64,000 nt of DNA, taken from NCBI RefSeq assembly GCF_023074185.1, contig NZ_JADPKY010000053.1, forward strand, positions 19,244 to 83,243, read 5' to 3'. Source of the DNA: Bradyrhizobium sp. 132 (GTDB lineage: Bacteria > Pseudomonadota > Alphaproteobacteria > Rhizobiales > Xanthobacteraceae). This document shows, piece by piece, positions 36,401 to 43,766 of the stretch. How positions within the stretch are numbered: position 1 is the first letter of the stretch; each line of letters opens with the position of its first letter. A program made the position numbers and the translations under genes. The notes below the pieces were generated by a model, which saw nothing but the letters and a program-made list of their open reading frames with translations, had not been told where the DNA came from and did no database searches.

Positions 36401-38798
36401 CAGCATTTCCCTGCCGGCGCGCGCTGACCGCGATAGCCGGTTGACGGACGAGGACGTCGATACGATCTCGCCAACATTCTATACGCTTTCGCGCAAGATG
36501 ATTTTTGATCGCCCAAGTTCTGCTCATCTGCCCCTGGTGTCGCCTCCGGCACGCTATCTGACCTCTTCCGAGGCGCGCGCGGTCGTGCCGGTTGCGCGAG
36601 AGCTCAGGTCTGCGCTAGCGCGAGTCGTCAAGGGGAAGGCGGCGCCGATCGTCCCGCCGCACCTGGAGCGCATCACCTTCGGCTTGCGCCCCGGGACGAT
36701 CCAGGCTGAATTCGACACGCTGCTGTTTACGGACGGACTCTTCACCCCGCCGGCGCAGCCGCAACCGCAGCCGCAGGAGGACATGAGCGGCGACACGTCG
36801 CGATATGGCCGCCCAGGGCATGGCGGGCCGCGGCTGCTGCGCCAGTTGCGGCCGCCGCGTGCGCCGACGCTGCCGCGGGTGCCGAAGAAGTTCGTCGAGA
36901 CGCACGGACGGCGCACCTTCGTCGAACTCGACGATCTCGACAGTGAAGGAGGCTTTCCCGCGCCTTTCCGGGTGTTCGAGGGTGTGGCCACCGTGCTGCG
37001 CAAGGGCAACAAGAGCTACCGGATTCGCGTGCTGGATACGCCGCTCGTGCCGGAATGGAACCTGCCGGCGTTCGGTGACTGGAAGCAGGGCAATGTGACG
37101 CTTGAGGTCACTTCGCCGAGCTTTACTGCCGATAACGATGAGTTGGCGAAGGCTCTTGCGAATCTCGGCTTGCTGCGCGGCAAGCCCGGATTGTACGCCG
37201 CGTTGTCGATCGACCGATCGGTCGTGACGTTCAACAAGGCCAGATGGTCGAAGGTCGGGAAAGACGCCATCAGGCTTACACTGCATGCCGACGACATAGC
37301 GGGTGCCCAGGCGCGGCTGGATGCAGTGGATGGCGACTCCGTCGTCGCGCTGATGCTGCAATGTGGCCAGGACAGCGAGAGCGCGAAGCTACCCGATCAG
37401 GACAAGGTCTTTGATCTCGGAGCGGCTGGCTCGAACGATCCGGACTCCTTGAAGGATCTCGTTGCAGAGACCCGTCGTCAATTCGCACTGCGCCTGCCGG
37501 TTCGCCCGACATCGCGACCAAGCGTAAAGATCGACACCTCCACACTCGTATTCGCCGATCCCTCCTACGATCGCGCGTTGTGTGGTCCAGGGGCGTCCGA
37601 CACGCAGCGTGACAACAACGGTAAGTCCTGGAAAGTCGGACTCGATCGATTTGAGTATGGCAGCGATACGCCGCTATATTTGGCGTTCGGCAGGATCGAC
37701 GAAAAGACCGGCACATTTGGCAATGGCACCGCCGTCATTAAGGAGCCTCTCCTGCTGGTGCAGCGTCAACGGCAAAGCGGAAAAGATGGCGCGGATACGG
37801 CCGTCGAGCCGTTGTCCATCGCCGGCATAAAAGTCGGCAAAGTCGTGACGATGCCGGACGGGAAGCTATGTCCTGGCTACGTCGTAGCCGCACGGCAGGC
37901 CTATGCAATCTCGTTCGATCAATTGCGCAGCAACAACCAGCCTGTAACGCTCGAAGATGGCGACGAAATCGTCGTCTCGATCTCATTCACTCAGAACGAA
38001 CCGGACCCAGGTGATCCCAACCTCAAGAAGGACGTACTGCGGACCCTGTCTGCACGAGCCAAGGTCGTTCCGCGCCCGGTCATTGCACCGCCGCCGGCGG
38101 TCTACAGCCTTGTGGTGCCGCAAGGCCCGTCCGTTGCGCGGGTCGCGTTGCACGCCACCGCACCGTTGCCGCAGCGGATCGAATTCCCTGAGTTGCTCGA
38201 TGACCTTGCGATCGGTTTCATTCGCCGCCGCGCCCTGTTCGTCTGGCCGATGGGCGATTTGCCGGCCCGGTCGCCGGATTCGTCCACGCTTCTGAAAGTC
38301 GATCGGGCCGGCGGCGGACAGTTGCCGGAGAGTCCGCCCGACATCCGCTCGCGCCTGCCGCTGCCTGCGCTCGACCGCGTCATCTGCGCGGGACACGTCT
38401 TCGGCCTGACGCAGCTACTTGCGGGTACCGATACAAAGCTTGCCGAGGCCCGCCGCTTCATCGCCGGCGTCGCCTACGGGCGCGGAGGCAGCGGCATGCC
38501 TCCGGCGAAAATCCCATCTGCCGCCGATCTCGGGGATCCGCAAACCAAGGTGGTCTGGGATTTCTGCTTGGCGGCTGCCGACGCTGCCGCCGGCGATGAC
38601 CTCGGCAACTGCCTGAACTTCGCGATCTGGTATTCGGACGATGGGGGCAAGACGCCATCCAAGAAGCCGTCGCGGCTTCCGGACGATTGGCCGTACGACC
38701 AGGCCGACAAGGTCAAGGACAACTGGGGTCCGTTTGTCAGCCCGGCCGCGCCGGCCGGAAACAACATATTTGTCATGAAATACTGTGGCGTGACCTGA
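30492..38798 (+). CDS. Giant protein of unknown function, 2768 aa, with C-terminal cysteine-containing domain
   Basis: Starts three bases after the first giant gene, with GGGAG upstream of the ATG. It lacks a signal peptide and is again dominated by beta-strand-like sequence over about 2080 residues. A proline/glutamine-rich and arginine-rich linker (PPAQPQPQPQ, then LLRQLRPPRAPTLPRVPKK) lies near 2085-2130. The last 142 residues (from about 2627) form a distinct domain: CAGHVFG, EARRFIAGVAYGR, GDDLGNCLNFAIWYSDD, DDWPYDQADKVKDNWGPF and an end KYCGVT. The same domain recurs as the body of the separate small protein at 39896. The pattern EARRFIAGVAY with later conserved D, W and Y residues looks enzymatic or ligand-binding, but no family is recognised. 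Confidence 0.85.
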   Translation: MAETTDLRTIRLVGPKQPLKASNELADFCWSAELALSYLGPSRTDLSIVNSTPGLRVLLQDPESDKVKRQIDIKIDDAGGTVQDKVSLRVPYLLAANAQARQDPDSKSSSKLWIADNTNPYTIFAAKPDFKPDVGTDTRGFSHLLVAPLDRWPTPQKSREIEMPRLALAANRIRVLVNAKGGTSTSPLGFLRLVKQPADTVAAFLGIADGVTAPSKLPRVELPAVSLNGSAEGPFVALDLTPDGIEFRGTIVNPLRAFDETAVPVRINVVLRLVCIVDPLRPTKTRWTLELVREEDDSNATTGIGRRIRDALGRVRSEMRPGVGNPVFLDINTVADDLAVRWPLTLQDNALQLPGTSADVWSMWVDRAALRTSLAGTPVRGGELPTEVAIVANRLELNGSKGSVGLILDADRREAASQDGKPDDIAGPRVTLGARTTISARPEAGKTVVNWFVDQKRLARRLVERYAKAGVQPDAAKRTYAFLPLTDGWLQLPFDLPKPDSDATALGLSGAASDSIGFAGAVDYVLDDGTFGDGPVGRRISIAAADYVRVDATLKQGKLTTVKVELKGAAGTADGLLWLAAGSPTAENILPGFGAGPAALESPALTFSRKTAATGELLGITSGVFTPGKAVEFSIPKGGAPAPAYVWQGYSEMPFVTAIGITRTSESSGLPSSTRDLLCRELDRTQFDITLKYDGIRGIPALTLAKPVNELPLAGKKLLPNVPLVPVTLPGIEMKPAAAAYAGLQTRLRFDLPILDELFATTRLPEKPPVPSNDAPAPQPPPDLPTSLDFDSLLLAWQKAVDRLDLSRVQIASAFEFSGQSGAVEIKTMIEGITWSTNFALESASDIGGSKYAFGTYALGSRRFQGRTALEGLTETTFDHIHDVANGDGDRVKIIGFAAPLRNQKFDGLPLWRDTRAALMASMPTTDKFGDEPNGILFREAGYFLRTGGAVQGTTSRYSCTTIFEPVEIVTANDKRKLALWFRDLPLEATAGGKSLVDDPGGPELSIGPRQEAFDAEQLPRALYEWRVCNDAATPPEQALPKSAYDFDIGPLRLRPLRLLDLSVSKQSGNWQIDSAKIVFTASLRSSLARTSDRGPFEPELAYATGNLVAVLLSLVTVSVDGKDRKLLKFSEWEDVQVATSEPAAGKAAVTAGGLASVSFRMAAVRTKLGSAQESVGNTTAKLTLNIKQAAGEGGVPQFGAASLETVLFGCSVALTNGTVTQPAGKTLAVEFRAPVDANPANFSGVKLDTIKLEIADKPEAGEESAWTLFLQGTLAISANDPQPKAAPPSTGKNVVVYTLGGALRWLNQQITAATVAIDHQRGVMTCRIDAGQSKLQPIVGLIAEQGSVRGILMVAVAPRMPTDPQFRFRSFSGFGELNLLSEKGPLQRFDHMIAGQERRSGQEPPWSSEITVDLVLEKRLSRIRWPIKSLPDNVKTIDNKDVKLENLGARLTGAALRGELKAFDDASALTHSFTTSVKGQAIETDALDANGASLVKPWSFHAVTEHTVNDGAQRQLTWMSLDHVSAVDARALVSAAKAATKLPPAATDRMFAFAPRYKLIDDTHENDAIAVKAGLVLRAFAQAGFPVEAMARAIADKFKTKDPGDAIVVSGAGPAIVQTSDQKEGPFWPAAAPAYISSDSQGVVLALPWIGAVDDSYKLDGLIEKFCQAPSTGIAKWDAGDADWAVGSPTPLERKSVPVQAVGSASDEIRALLGRAMGNAGEKDANRALAAVEQLFLRLSSGGGTLGERPMWLRSLLALRTVWDKVPSDDKRPFAERVTTVLSSGKADGRAARVRLKRRDEAPDKLPLILARRGVLVAIDRNVTRFEELPPGEGQPQGVKDAALGRARQVARADRLVSEAVAIVVIAETQRRDIGAGELWIEVDVPRDPDNSVLDMPIKIDPSDRLYASPALGWPTRDGTRAAASGALGMGGDWPFQDIVPKPDPVPPASEHDKDDVKRYGSGLSGRAASISLPARADRDSRLTDEDVDTISPTFYTLSRKMIFDRPSSAHLPLVSPPARYLTSSEARAVVPVARELRSALARVVKGKAAPIVPPHLERITFGLRPGTIQAEFDTLLFTDGLFTPPAQPQPQPQEDMSGDTSRYGRPGHGGPRLLRQLRPPRAPTLPRVPKKFVETHGRRTFVELDDLDSEGGFPAPFRVFEGVATVLRKGNKSYRIRVLDTPLVPEWNLPAFGDWKQGNVTLEVTSPSFTADNDELAKALANLGLLRGKPGLYAALSIDRSVVTFNKARWSKVGKDAIRLTLHADDIAGAQARLDAVDGDSVVALMLQCGQDSESAKLPDQDKVFDLGAAGSNDPDSLKDLVAETRRQFALRLPVRPTSRPSVKIDTSTLVFADPSYDRALCGPGASDTQRDNNGKSWKVGLDRFEYGSDTPLYLAFGRIDEKTGTFGNGTAVIKEPLLLVQRQRQSGKDGADTAVEPLSIAGIKVGKVVTMPDGKLCPGYVVAARQAYAISFDQLRSNNQPVTLEDGDEIVVSISFTQNEPDPGDPNLKKDVLRTLSARAKVVPRPVIAPPPAVYSLVVPQGPSVARVALHATAPLPQRIEFPELLDDLAIGFIRRRALFVWPMGDLPARSPDSSTLLKVDRAGGGQLPESPPDIRSRLPLPALDRVICAGHVFGLTQLLAGTDTKLAEARRFIAGVAYGRGGSGMPPAKIPSAADLGDPQTKVVWDFCLAAADAAAGDDLGNCLNFAIWYSDDGGKTPSKKPSRLPDDWPYDQADKVKDNWGPFVSPAAPAGNNIFVMKYCGVT

Positions 38799-38803
38799 GG
38801 GAT

Positions 38804-39769
38804 ATGCCGACGCAACGAGGATCAGCGTATCGTATTTTCGGTCTTCTCGCGGTTTGCCTGATGTTGGTCTGCTCGGGGACCATCGTCGCTTATGCGTACG
38901 ATCAGACCGTGCCGCTTGAAGTCGAGCGAGGGGCCTCCCGCACCATCGATGCTTTGGAATACGGCAAGATACCAGGTGGAAAGGTGGATACAGCTACCGT
39001 TGACGATCCGAATCTCGGTTCATCCGTAGTCAAAGACGGCAAATGGATTACCTACACAGCAGCAGACAAAATAGGCGTCGCCACGGTCACTTATAAAGGC
39101 ACCGATGTTAATGATAAGGCATTCCAAGGAGAGATCAAATTTTCGAATGTGTCTCCGAAACGAATTGTCACGTATGATTTAAGCCGCGTGGCCGGCGTGC
39201 TTGGAGTAATCCTGGTCTTGGTGATAGTCCTCGAAATCGGCCTGTCGACGCTCTTCAACTGGAAATATTTTCAGGAGCATTTGCAAGACAAGGGTTTGCG
39301 AACGCCTATCGCGATCGCGGTTTCTGGCTACTTCGTTTATCACTACCAACTGGACACAATCGCAGACCTGCTCAGTTCATTCACCGATAGGCAGGTGCCG
39401 TTCGCACGAACGACTCCAGGATACTTCATCACTGCTTTCATCGTCGCCGGTGGAAGCAGCACGGTCTATGAGTTGTTCCGGAAATTTGGAATTCGTACGC
39501 CATTCGAGCCGCCGGCGCAGATTGTCGTCGAGTTCAAGCGTCAGAACGTGCCCTCTGACCGGCCCGTGAATGTGTCGATCGATGGCAAACTGGTGGCGAC
39601 AGTTGCAGCGGACACAAGCCGCTTTCCGAAGGACGGCAGTTACGATCTCGATGCGGGCTCCCACGAAATCGAGCTTGAGGCGCCCGACGCGACCGGCGCG
39701 CCGAAGAAGGTAAAACAGGTCGTGAATGTTGCGCCGGCGGCGGACGTAAAGGTGACAATAACGATATAG
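38804..39769 (+). CDS. Membrane protein with Ig-like and PEGA-like ectodomains, 321 aa
   Basis: ATG at 38804 with GAGGG upstream, five bases after the second giant gene. Residues about 8-30 (IFGLLAVCLMLVCSGTIVAYA) form a signal peptide or anchor. A beta domain of about 95 residues follows, and then hydrophobic segments (VLGVILVLVIVLEIGLSTLF, a second near PIAIAVSGYFVYHY and a third near GYFITAFIVAGG). The C-terminal 90 residues (VNVSIDGKLVATVAAD, YDLDAGSHEIELEA) look like a PEGA/carboxypeptidase-regulatory type beta domain. It would place beta domains at the envelope and may anchor or dock the giant proteins. Family not recognised. Confidence 0.75.
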   Translation: MPTQRGSAYRIFGLLAVCLMLVCSGTIVAYAYDQTVPLEVERGASRTIDALEYGKIPGGKVDTATVDDPNLGSSVVKDGKWITYTAADKIGVATVTYKGTDVNDKAFQGEIKFSNVSPKRIVTYDLSRVAGVLGVILVLVIVLEIGLSTLFNWKYFQEHLQDKGLRTPIAIAVSGYFVYHYQLDTIADLLSSFTDRQVPFARTTPGYFITAFIVAGGSSTVYELFRKFGIRTPFEPPAQIVVEFKRQNVPSDRPVNVSIDGKLVATVAADTSRFPKDGSYDLDAGSHEIELEAPDATGAPKKVKQVVNVAPAADVKVTITI

Positions 39770-39895
39770 CTCGCCGACAGAATCGAACGATAGAGATCAA
39801 TCGTCCGGAGCGCGTCGTGGCGATGCAAATCCAGGACAATCGAATGCGTCGCGCGAAACAGCCGGGAACTTCTCGATGGAAATGAGGTGATCATC

Positions 39896-40492
39896 ATGGC
39901 AAAGGCTCGCAAGAAAGCGGCGAAGAAGTCAGTCGCCAAAAAGAAGGCAGCGAAAAAAGGATCGTCAGCCAAAAGGAGGGCCGTTACCCGCAAGAAGCCT
40001 GCCAAGAAGAAACGCGCGCTGGGACTACGTGGCGCAAGCCGTTTCGTTGCCGTGGCGGCTGGACTGGACAAAGAGACTTGCGCCGGACATGTTTTTGGCG
40101 AAACGAGTGTCTTGTCCAATAACGCTGCCAAACTGGCGGAGGCCAGACGTTTCATCGCCGGCGTTGCATACAAGCGCAACGGAACGGGTATGGCTCCGGC
40201 GAAAATCCCGACTGAGGACGAGCTCAAGAATCCAAATACCAAAGCGATTTGGGATCGGTGTCTGCAAGCGGCCGGAGACGCTGCAGGCGACGACGTTGGG
40301 ACCTGCAAGCACTTTGTGGTCTGGTTTTCGGATGACGACGGTAAGACGCCTTCAAAGCAGCCATCGCGCATTACTGATGACTGGCCTTACGATCAGGCAG
40401 ACAAGATCAAGGGTAGTTGGGGGCCGTTCGTTAGCCCTGTTACACCGAAGGGGAATAATATATTCGTCATCAAATATTGCGGCGTCCCATAA
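39896..40492 (+). CDS. Lys/Ala-rich tail plus stand-alone copy of the giant protein's C-terminal domain, 198 aa
   Basis: ATG at 39896 with GAGG about 8 bases upstream. The first 45 residues are a low-complexity histone-H1-like tail (KARKKAAKKS, KKKAAKK, RKKPAKKKR). The remaining roughly 140 residues repeat the C-terminal domain of the 2768-aa protein with about two thirds identity by eye: CAGHVFGE, AEARRFIAGVAYKRNG, PAKIPT, WDRCLQAA, FSDDDGKTPSKQPS, DDWPYDQADKIKGSWGPF and IKYCGVP. The conserved cysteines (start, middle and end) suggest disulfides or metal binding. The cationic tail could bind nucleic acid or anionic envelope polymers. It is presumably a diffusible version of the same activity, or its regulator. 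Confidence 0.75.
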   Translation: MAKARKKAAKKSVAKKKAAKKGSSAKRRAVTRKKPAKKKRALGLRGASRFVAVAAGLDKETCAGHVFGETSVLSNNAAKLAEARRFIAGVAYKRNGTGMAPAKIPTEDELKNPNTKAIWDRCLQAAGDAAGDDVGTCKHFVVWFSDDDGKTPSKQPSRITDDWPYDQADKIKGSWGPFVSPVTPKGNNIFVIKYCGVP

Positions 40493-40614
40493 GAGCTGAG
40501 CGGTTTGCAGCTATCGAAGGACTGCACCCACGGGTGCCCAACGTGAAGTCGGCTAGTTGAAGCCGCGGCAGCCGGAAAATTGAACCGCGCAAAGAACATT
40601 GAGGAGCATCAATT

Positions 40615-40953
40615 ATGTCTAAATTGTTTGTATTGCATCTGACCTGTACGGAGCCGCCCGATAATCTCGGCAAGGAAGCGGATCTGCTTATAGCGCCAGA
40701 TCATGGCCCGTGGTTTGAGCGGGAATCAACTTGGAATTGTCCCGAACGACAAGTGGTTTTCTTCAATACGCGAGGCGGCGCATACGCGGCTGGTGGCAAT
40801 CCCAATCTGCTCAAGATCGATGGAACGACAGGCGTCGGCTCAGTTAATGGGTTTGATGCAGGTTCGGCTCATGTGGGTACAAGCGGCTCAGGTCACAGTC
40901 GCGAGACGCTCGCCGACTTCAAGTGGACGGTGACAGAGATTCGGAACATCTAG
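40615..40953 (+). CDS. Hypothetical small soluble protein, 112 aa
   Basis: A well-placed GAGGAG lies 9 bases before the ATG. The protein (MSKLFVLHLTCTEPPDNLGKE...) is short, glycine- and aromatic-rich, with a repeated GTSGSGH-like end and no membrane segment. It could be a small lectin-like or beta-sandwich fold, but nothing recognisable is present. It follows the Lys-rich gene by 122 bases on the same strand and may belong to the giant-protein locus. Confidence 0.6.
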   Translation: MSKLFVLHLTCTEPPDNLGKEADLLIAPDHGPWFERESTWNCPERQVVFFNTRGGAYAAGGNPNLLKIDGTTGVGSVNGFDAGSAHVGTSGSGHSRETLADFKWTVTEIRNI

Positions 40954-41075
40954 TGCGTGGGAGAGACAAAAAAGTGGGGCGAGCTGGGCAACTGCCTCGC
41001 CCGCCAGCACAGGTGCGTAAAGCGATCTCGGAGATAACTTGTGGCAACTGGCAAGCAAATGTTGGGATACCTTCC

Positions 41076-41717
41076 ATGAACTGGAAACGAAGGATCGTGA
41101 CGTTGTCACAATGGGCGACGTTATCTGTTGCATTGCTGTTATTGCCCACGATGGCAATAGGCCAATCTGGACAAGACGTCCGACAGCGCTGCGCGCAACT
41201 GACCAAGGAATCTGGTCAATATAGTCGGTGGAACACGGATGGGGGCTGGGAGTTCAGACGCAAATGGGAGAGACTAACAGCAAACCTATCTGTGGAGATT
41301 GTTCGTTTGGCGACGTTTAAGATGGATTGGGAGACTCGCGAGATGCCATCCGAATTGCCGAAACTTAAGATTACGTGCAGTGGGGGCGAAGCGTCTGTGG
41401 AGCTCATATTTGAACGCTGGGCGACGGTGCGCCCTGACAAGGTTGAAGTTGTTCTGAGCTGGGATGGCGAGGCGCCTAATCTTGAGACCGATTGGATCGG
41501 TATTAATCAATCGATCTGGCCCGGCCACCTCGGAGGATCGACGCCACGCGATAAAGCCTTGCAAACGGAGTTAGCGAAAAAGCTGTTCAATTCATCCAGA
41601 CTCGACGTTTGTACATCCGATCGAAGCGGCGTGATGATGACTGAACATTTTGATCTTGATGGGATGAAAGAGCGAGGTGTCGAAGTTTTACAAATGTGTG
41701 ATCTAAATCGCCAGTAG
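41076..41717 (+). CDS. Secreted hypothetical protein, 213 aa
   Basis: The N-terminus MNWKRRIVTLSQWATLSVAL, then LLLPTMAIG, is a clear Sec signal peptide with likely cleavage after AIG. The frame is open for 51 codons upstream, but those codons lack a signal and a binding site, so ATG 41076 is chosen. The mature part has paired cysteines (RQRCAQLT, ITCSGG, DVCTSDR, QMCDLN) and a tryptophan-rich beta pattern, compatible with a periplasmic protein. Family unknown; it ends the group of genes on this strand. Confidence 0.6.
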   Translation: MNWKRRIVTLSQWATLSVALLLLPTMAIGQSGQDVRQRCAQLTKESGQYSRWNTDGGWEFRRKWERLTANLSVEIVRLATFKMDWETREMPSELPKLKITCSGGEASVELIFERWATVRPDKVEVVLSWDGEAPNLETDWIGINQSIWPGHLGGSTPRDKALQTELAKKLFNSSRLDVCTSDRSGVMMTEHFDLDGMKERGVEVLQMCDLNRQ

Positions 41718-41754
41718 TTGAACTAGGTTGGCATCGTGCTCGGCGCCGGTCCTT

Positions 41755-42018
41755 CTAATCAGCAGGACATTCTGGGCAGGTATCACCGATCGAGTTGAGC
41801 ACGTCGCGAACCTCGGCCGCCGCTGCATCGGGGGAGACACCTGCCGGCGGGTCTCCACGGGCGATATCGAAGGCCCGCTCACGTGCATGCGGATCGGCGC
41901 GTTCCTGCATCCAACCGTGCTCCTCGCACTCGCGGATGGCGCCCGCTTCCTGGAGCACGTCAATAGCCCATCCGCGCAGCGTCCGTATCGCCGGCCTTCG
42001 TGCACTTGTCATCAGCAT
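41755..42018 (-). CDS. Conserved small protein of mobile elements, 87 aa
   Basis: Start at the ATG at 42018, eight bases after GGGAG; a second ATG lies at 42012. The product contains AIRTLRGWAIDVLQEAGAIR, ECEEHGWMQ, ERADPHARERAFDIA and ends GDTCPECPAD. This acidic and helical sequence is of a kind I have seen annotated as hypothetical in many alphaproteobacterial genomes; function is unknown. It faces the opposite way to the ArdC and ParB genes and starts the block that looks like a mobile-element backbone. Confidence 0.7.
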   Translation of the reverse strand: MLMTSARRPAIRTLRGWAIDVLQEAGAIRECEEHGWMQERADPHARERAFDIARGDPPAGVSPDAAAAEVRDVLNSIGDTCPECPAD

Positions 42019-42597
42019 GGAAATGGCTCCCTGATACGGCGAATCATTTTGTCCGTCATTCGTTCCGGCTGCTAACACATGGCTGGGATTCGCAACGGCG
42101 GGAGCTCAAGGTTTGGTTCGAATCTTTGACGCGCAGACACCCCGTCCCTGAACTTAGTCTTCCTGGCTTTTTGTTTGGACGCGTCCGCTGGCCGCGGACC
42201 GGGCTCTCGTGAACCGTGCCGCTTCGCGTCACGGCCATCCGGCTTCGATCCCTCGCGCGATCACGAGTCGCTCGCCGGAGGCACTCGCCCTCGGGCCCGC
42301 CGTCATTTCATTCCGGCGTCGCTATCACTGCCCTTCGTTCGGGTGCCTTCTTAACCGGTCTCGCGACTGCACTCGGTCCCGGGTCCTGCCGCTATCGCGT
42401 CGGCGCTATGCTGACCCCTCCTGCGGGTGCCTCTTTCTGCTGCCTGCGCTTCGCTCCGGCGCTTTTCGGTGCTTCCCCGCGACCGCTTTGTCGGCTGCAC
42501 TGAAGCCCGCGTCGCGGGTCGTCACCCTTTCGGGGCGTCCATCCTGTCAAAAAGACAGTCGCGCGAATGCGCAGTCCATTTCCTCGTCACCGCCGTT
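42019..42597. other. Gene-free GC-rich stretch with many short palindromes
   Basis: No coding frame is convincing. The stretch is dense in short self-complementary pieces such as CCCTTCGTTCGGG, TCCCGGGTCC and GCTTCGCTCCGGCGC, and in repeated words of the type GCGGGTGCC, giving a strongly structured transcript or single strand. It precedes ardC and could hold a transfer origin or replication/partition site of the element, but I see no known nic-site motif. Confidence 0.4.
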
Positions 42598-42680
42598 GAG
42601 AGTGAGAGTGCAGGCCGGATCTGCCGCGACGGGTTGAAGATCGGAGGAGAGGCTTCCGGTGCCCGTCGCGGAGGACCGCG
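42598..42680 (+). promoter_or_regulatory. Conserved structured leader before ardC (copy 1)
   Basis: GAGAGTGAGAG at 42598-42608 opens a leader that shares order, spacing and sequence with the one before parB. An 8 bp stem GCGACGGG (42626-42633) / CCCGTCGC (42662-42669) encloses a purine-rich loop containing GATCGGAGGAGAGG. The ATG of ardC follows 11 bases after the stem, with GGAGG between. Conserved sequence before two unrelated genes argues for a shared promoter or post-transcriptional control of the mobile element. Confidence 0.55.
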
Positions 42681-43631
42681 ATGTCTGGACATACCGCCCG
42701 AGTTCGTGCCGGCAACGACCGCGCGAGCCTTTACACCGAAATCACAGACAAGATTATCACCGAGCTGGAGGCTGGCCGTATCCCGTGGGTGCAGCCATGG
42801 GGGACGGCGGCGATCAAGGCGCCGCTCGCGACGCCGCGCAACGCGTCGACGCAGCGCGGATATTCCGGGATTAATGTGCTGATCCTATGGGGGTCCGTCA
42901 TCGAGCACGGTTTTTCCGGACAGAGCTGGCTCACTTTTCGCCAGGCGCTCGGGCTTGGCGGCCATGTCAGGAAGGGCGAACGGGGAACGATCGTCGTCTA
43001 TGCCGATCGCTTCACCCCGGACGACGAACGTCGGCGCGCCGCGGAGGCCGGTGAAGAGCCGGGTGCCATCCCGTTTCTCAAGCGTTTTACCGTCTTCAAC
43101 ATGGACCAGTGCGATGGCTTGCCCGAAGGGGTCGCTGCCTCGGCCATCCCGCCGCCACCAGATCAGATTGAGCCACGAGCCGAGGCGTTAATCGCTGCCA
43201 CCGGCGCGGATTTCCGCATCGGCGGTGCGCGCGCCTACTACAACACGACGGGCGATTTCGTGCAGGTCCCACCGCTGGCTGCTTATTTCGAGCCGATCAA
43301 CTGGCACCGGACCGCATTTCATGAACTCGGTCATTGGACCGGCCAGGCGTCCCGCCTCAACCGCGACCACTCGGGTTCGTTCGGCTCAAAATCGTACGCG
43401 CGCGAAGAACTGGTCGCCGAAATGGCGGGTGCCTTCGTTTGTGCTTCGCTCGGCATCGTGCCGACCGTGCGCCACGCCGACTATATCGGTTCCTGGCTGG
43501 AGGTGCTGCGCGAGGATAATCGCGCCGTCGTGCGCGCCGCCAGCGCGGCATCGAAGGCCGCCGATTTCCTGCTCGCCTTTCTGCCGCCCGGGATCGATTC
43601 CGGCGTTGAGGGCAACGAGGAGGCCGCGTGA
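42681..43631 (+). CDS. ardC: ArdC-like antirestriction protein (ssDNA-binding and metallopeptidase)
   Basis: A 316-residue protein with the two-part layout of ArdC. The N-terminal single-stranded-DNA-binding part runs YTEITDKIITELEAGRIPWV and WLTFRQALGLGGHVRKGE, then PFLKRFTVFNMDQCDGLP. The C-terminal part is a zinc metallopeptidase-like domain with H-E-x-x-H in FHELGHWTG at residues 214-218 and the downstream YAREELVAEMAGAF, whose Glu is the usual third ligand. Such proteins enter with conjugating DNA and protect it from restriction. It is the first of two genes that share a conserved leader and lies on the mobile-element backbone before the ParB gene. Confidence 0.85.
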   Translation: MSGHTARVRAGNDRASLYTEITDKIITELEAGRIPWVQPWGTAAIKAPLATPRNASTQRGYSGINVLILWGSVIEHGFSGQSWLTFRQALGLGGHVRKGERGTIVVYADRFTPDDERRRAAEAGEEPGAIPFLKRFTVFNMDQCDGLPEGVAASAIPPPPDQIEPRAEALIAATGADFRIGGARAYYNTTGDFVQVPPLAAYFEPINWHRTAFHELGHWTGQASRLNRDHSGSFGSKSYAREELVAEMAGAFVCASLGIVPTVRHADYIGSWLEVLREDNRAVVRAASAASKAADFLLAFLPPGIDSGVEGNEEAA

Positions 43632-43682
43632 TGCATCCGCACGTCGTTTCAGTGTCCGCCTTCAGTTGGTGCGGCGTCGTCA

Positions 43683-43766
43683 GAGAGTGAGAGGAGCGCC
43701 GGCTTGTCTGTGACGGGTAGGAGGTCGAGAGAGAGTCTTTCGGCCGCCCGTCGTGGAGAATCCGAC
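43683..43766 (+). promoter_or_regulatory. Conserved structured leader before the ParB gene (copy 2)
   Basis: GAGAGTGAGAG at 43683-43693 begins the leader. A stem GACGGG (43712-43717) / CCCGTC (43747-43752) encloses AGGTCGAGAGAGAG. The order and spacing of elements match the leader before ardC (42598-42680), while the two genes behind them are unrelated. Confidence 0.55.

Noticed and set aside
42209..42637. Plus-strand frame of 142 codons before ardC
   Set aside because: Low-complexity serine/arginine/cysteine sequence caused by the short palindromes; it would also run into the conserved leader.
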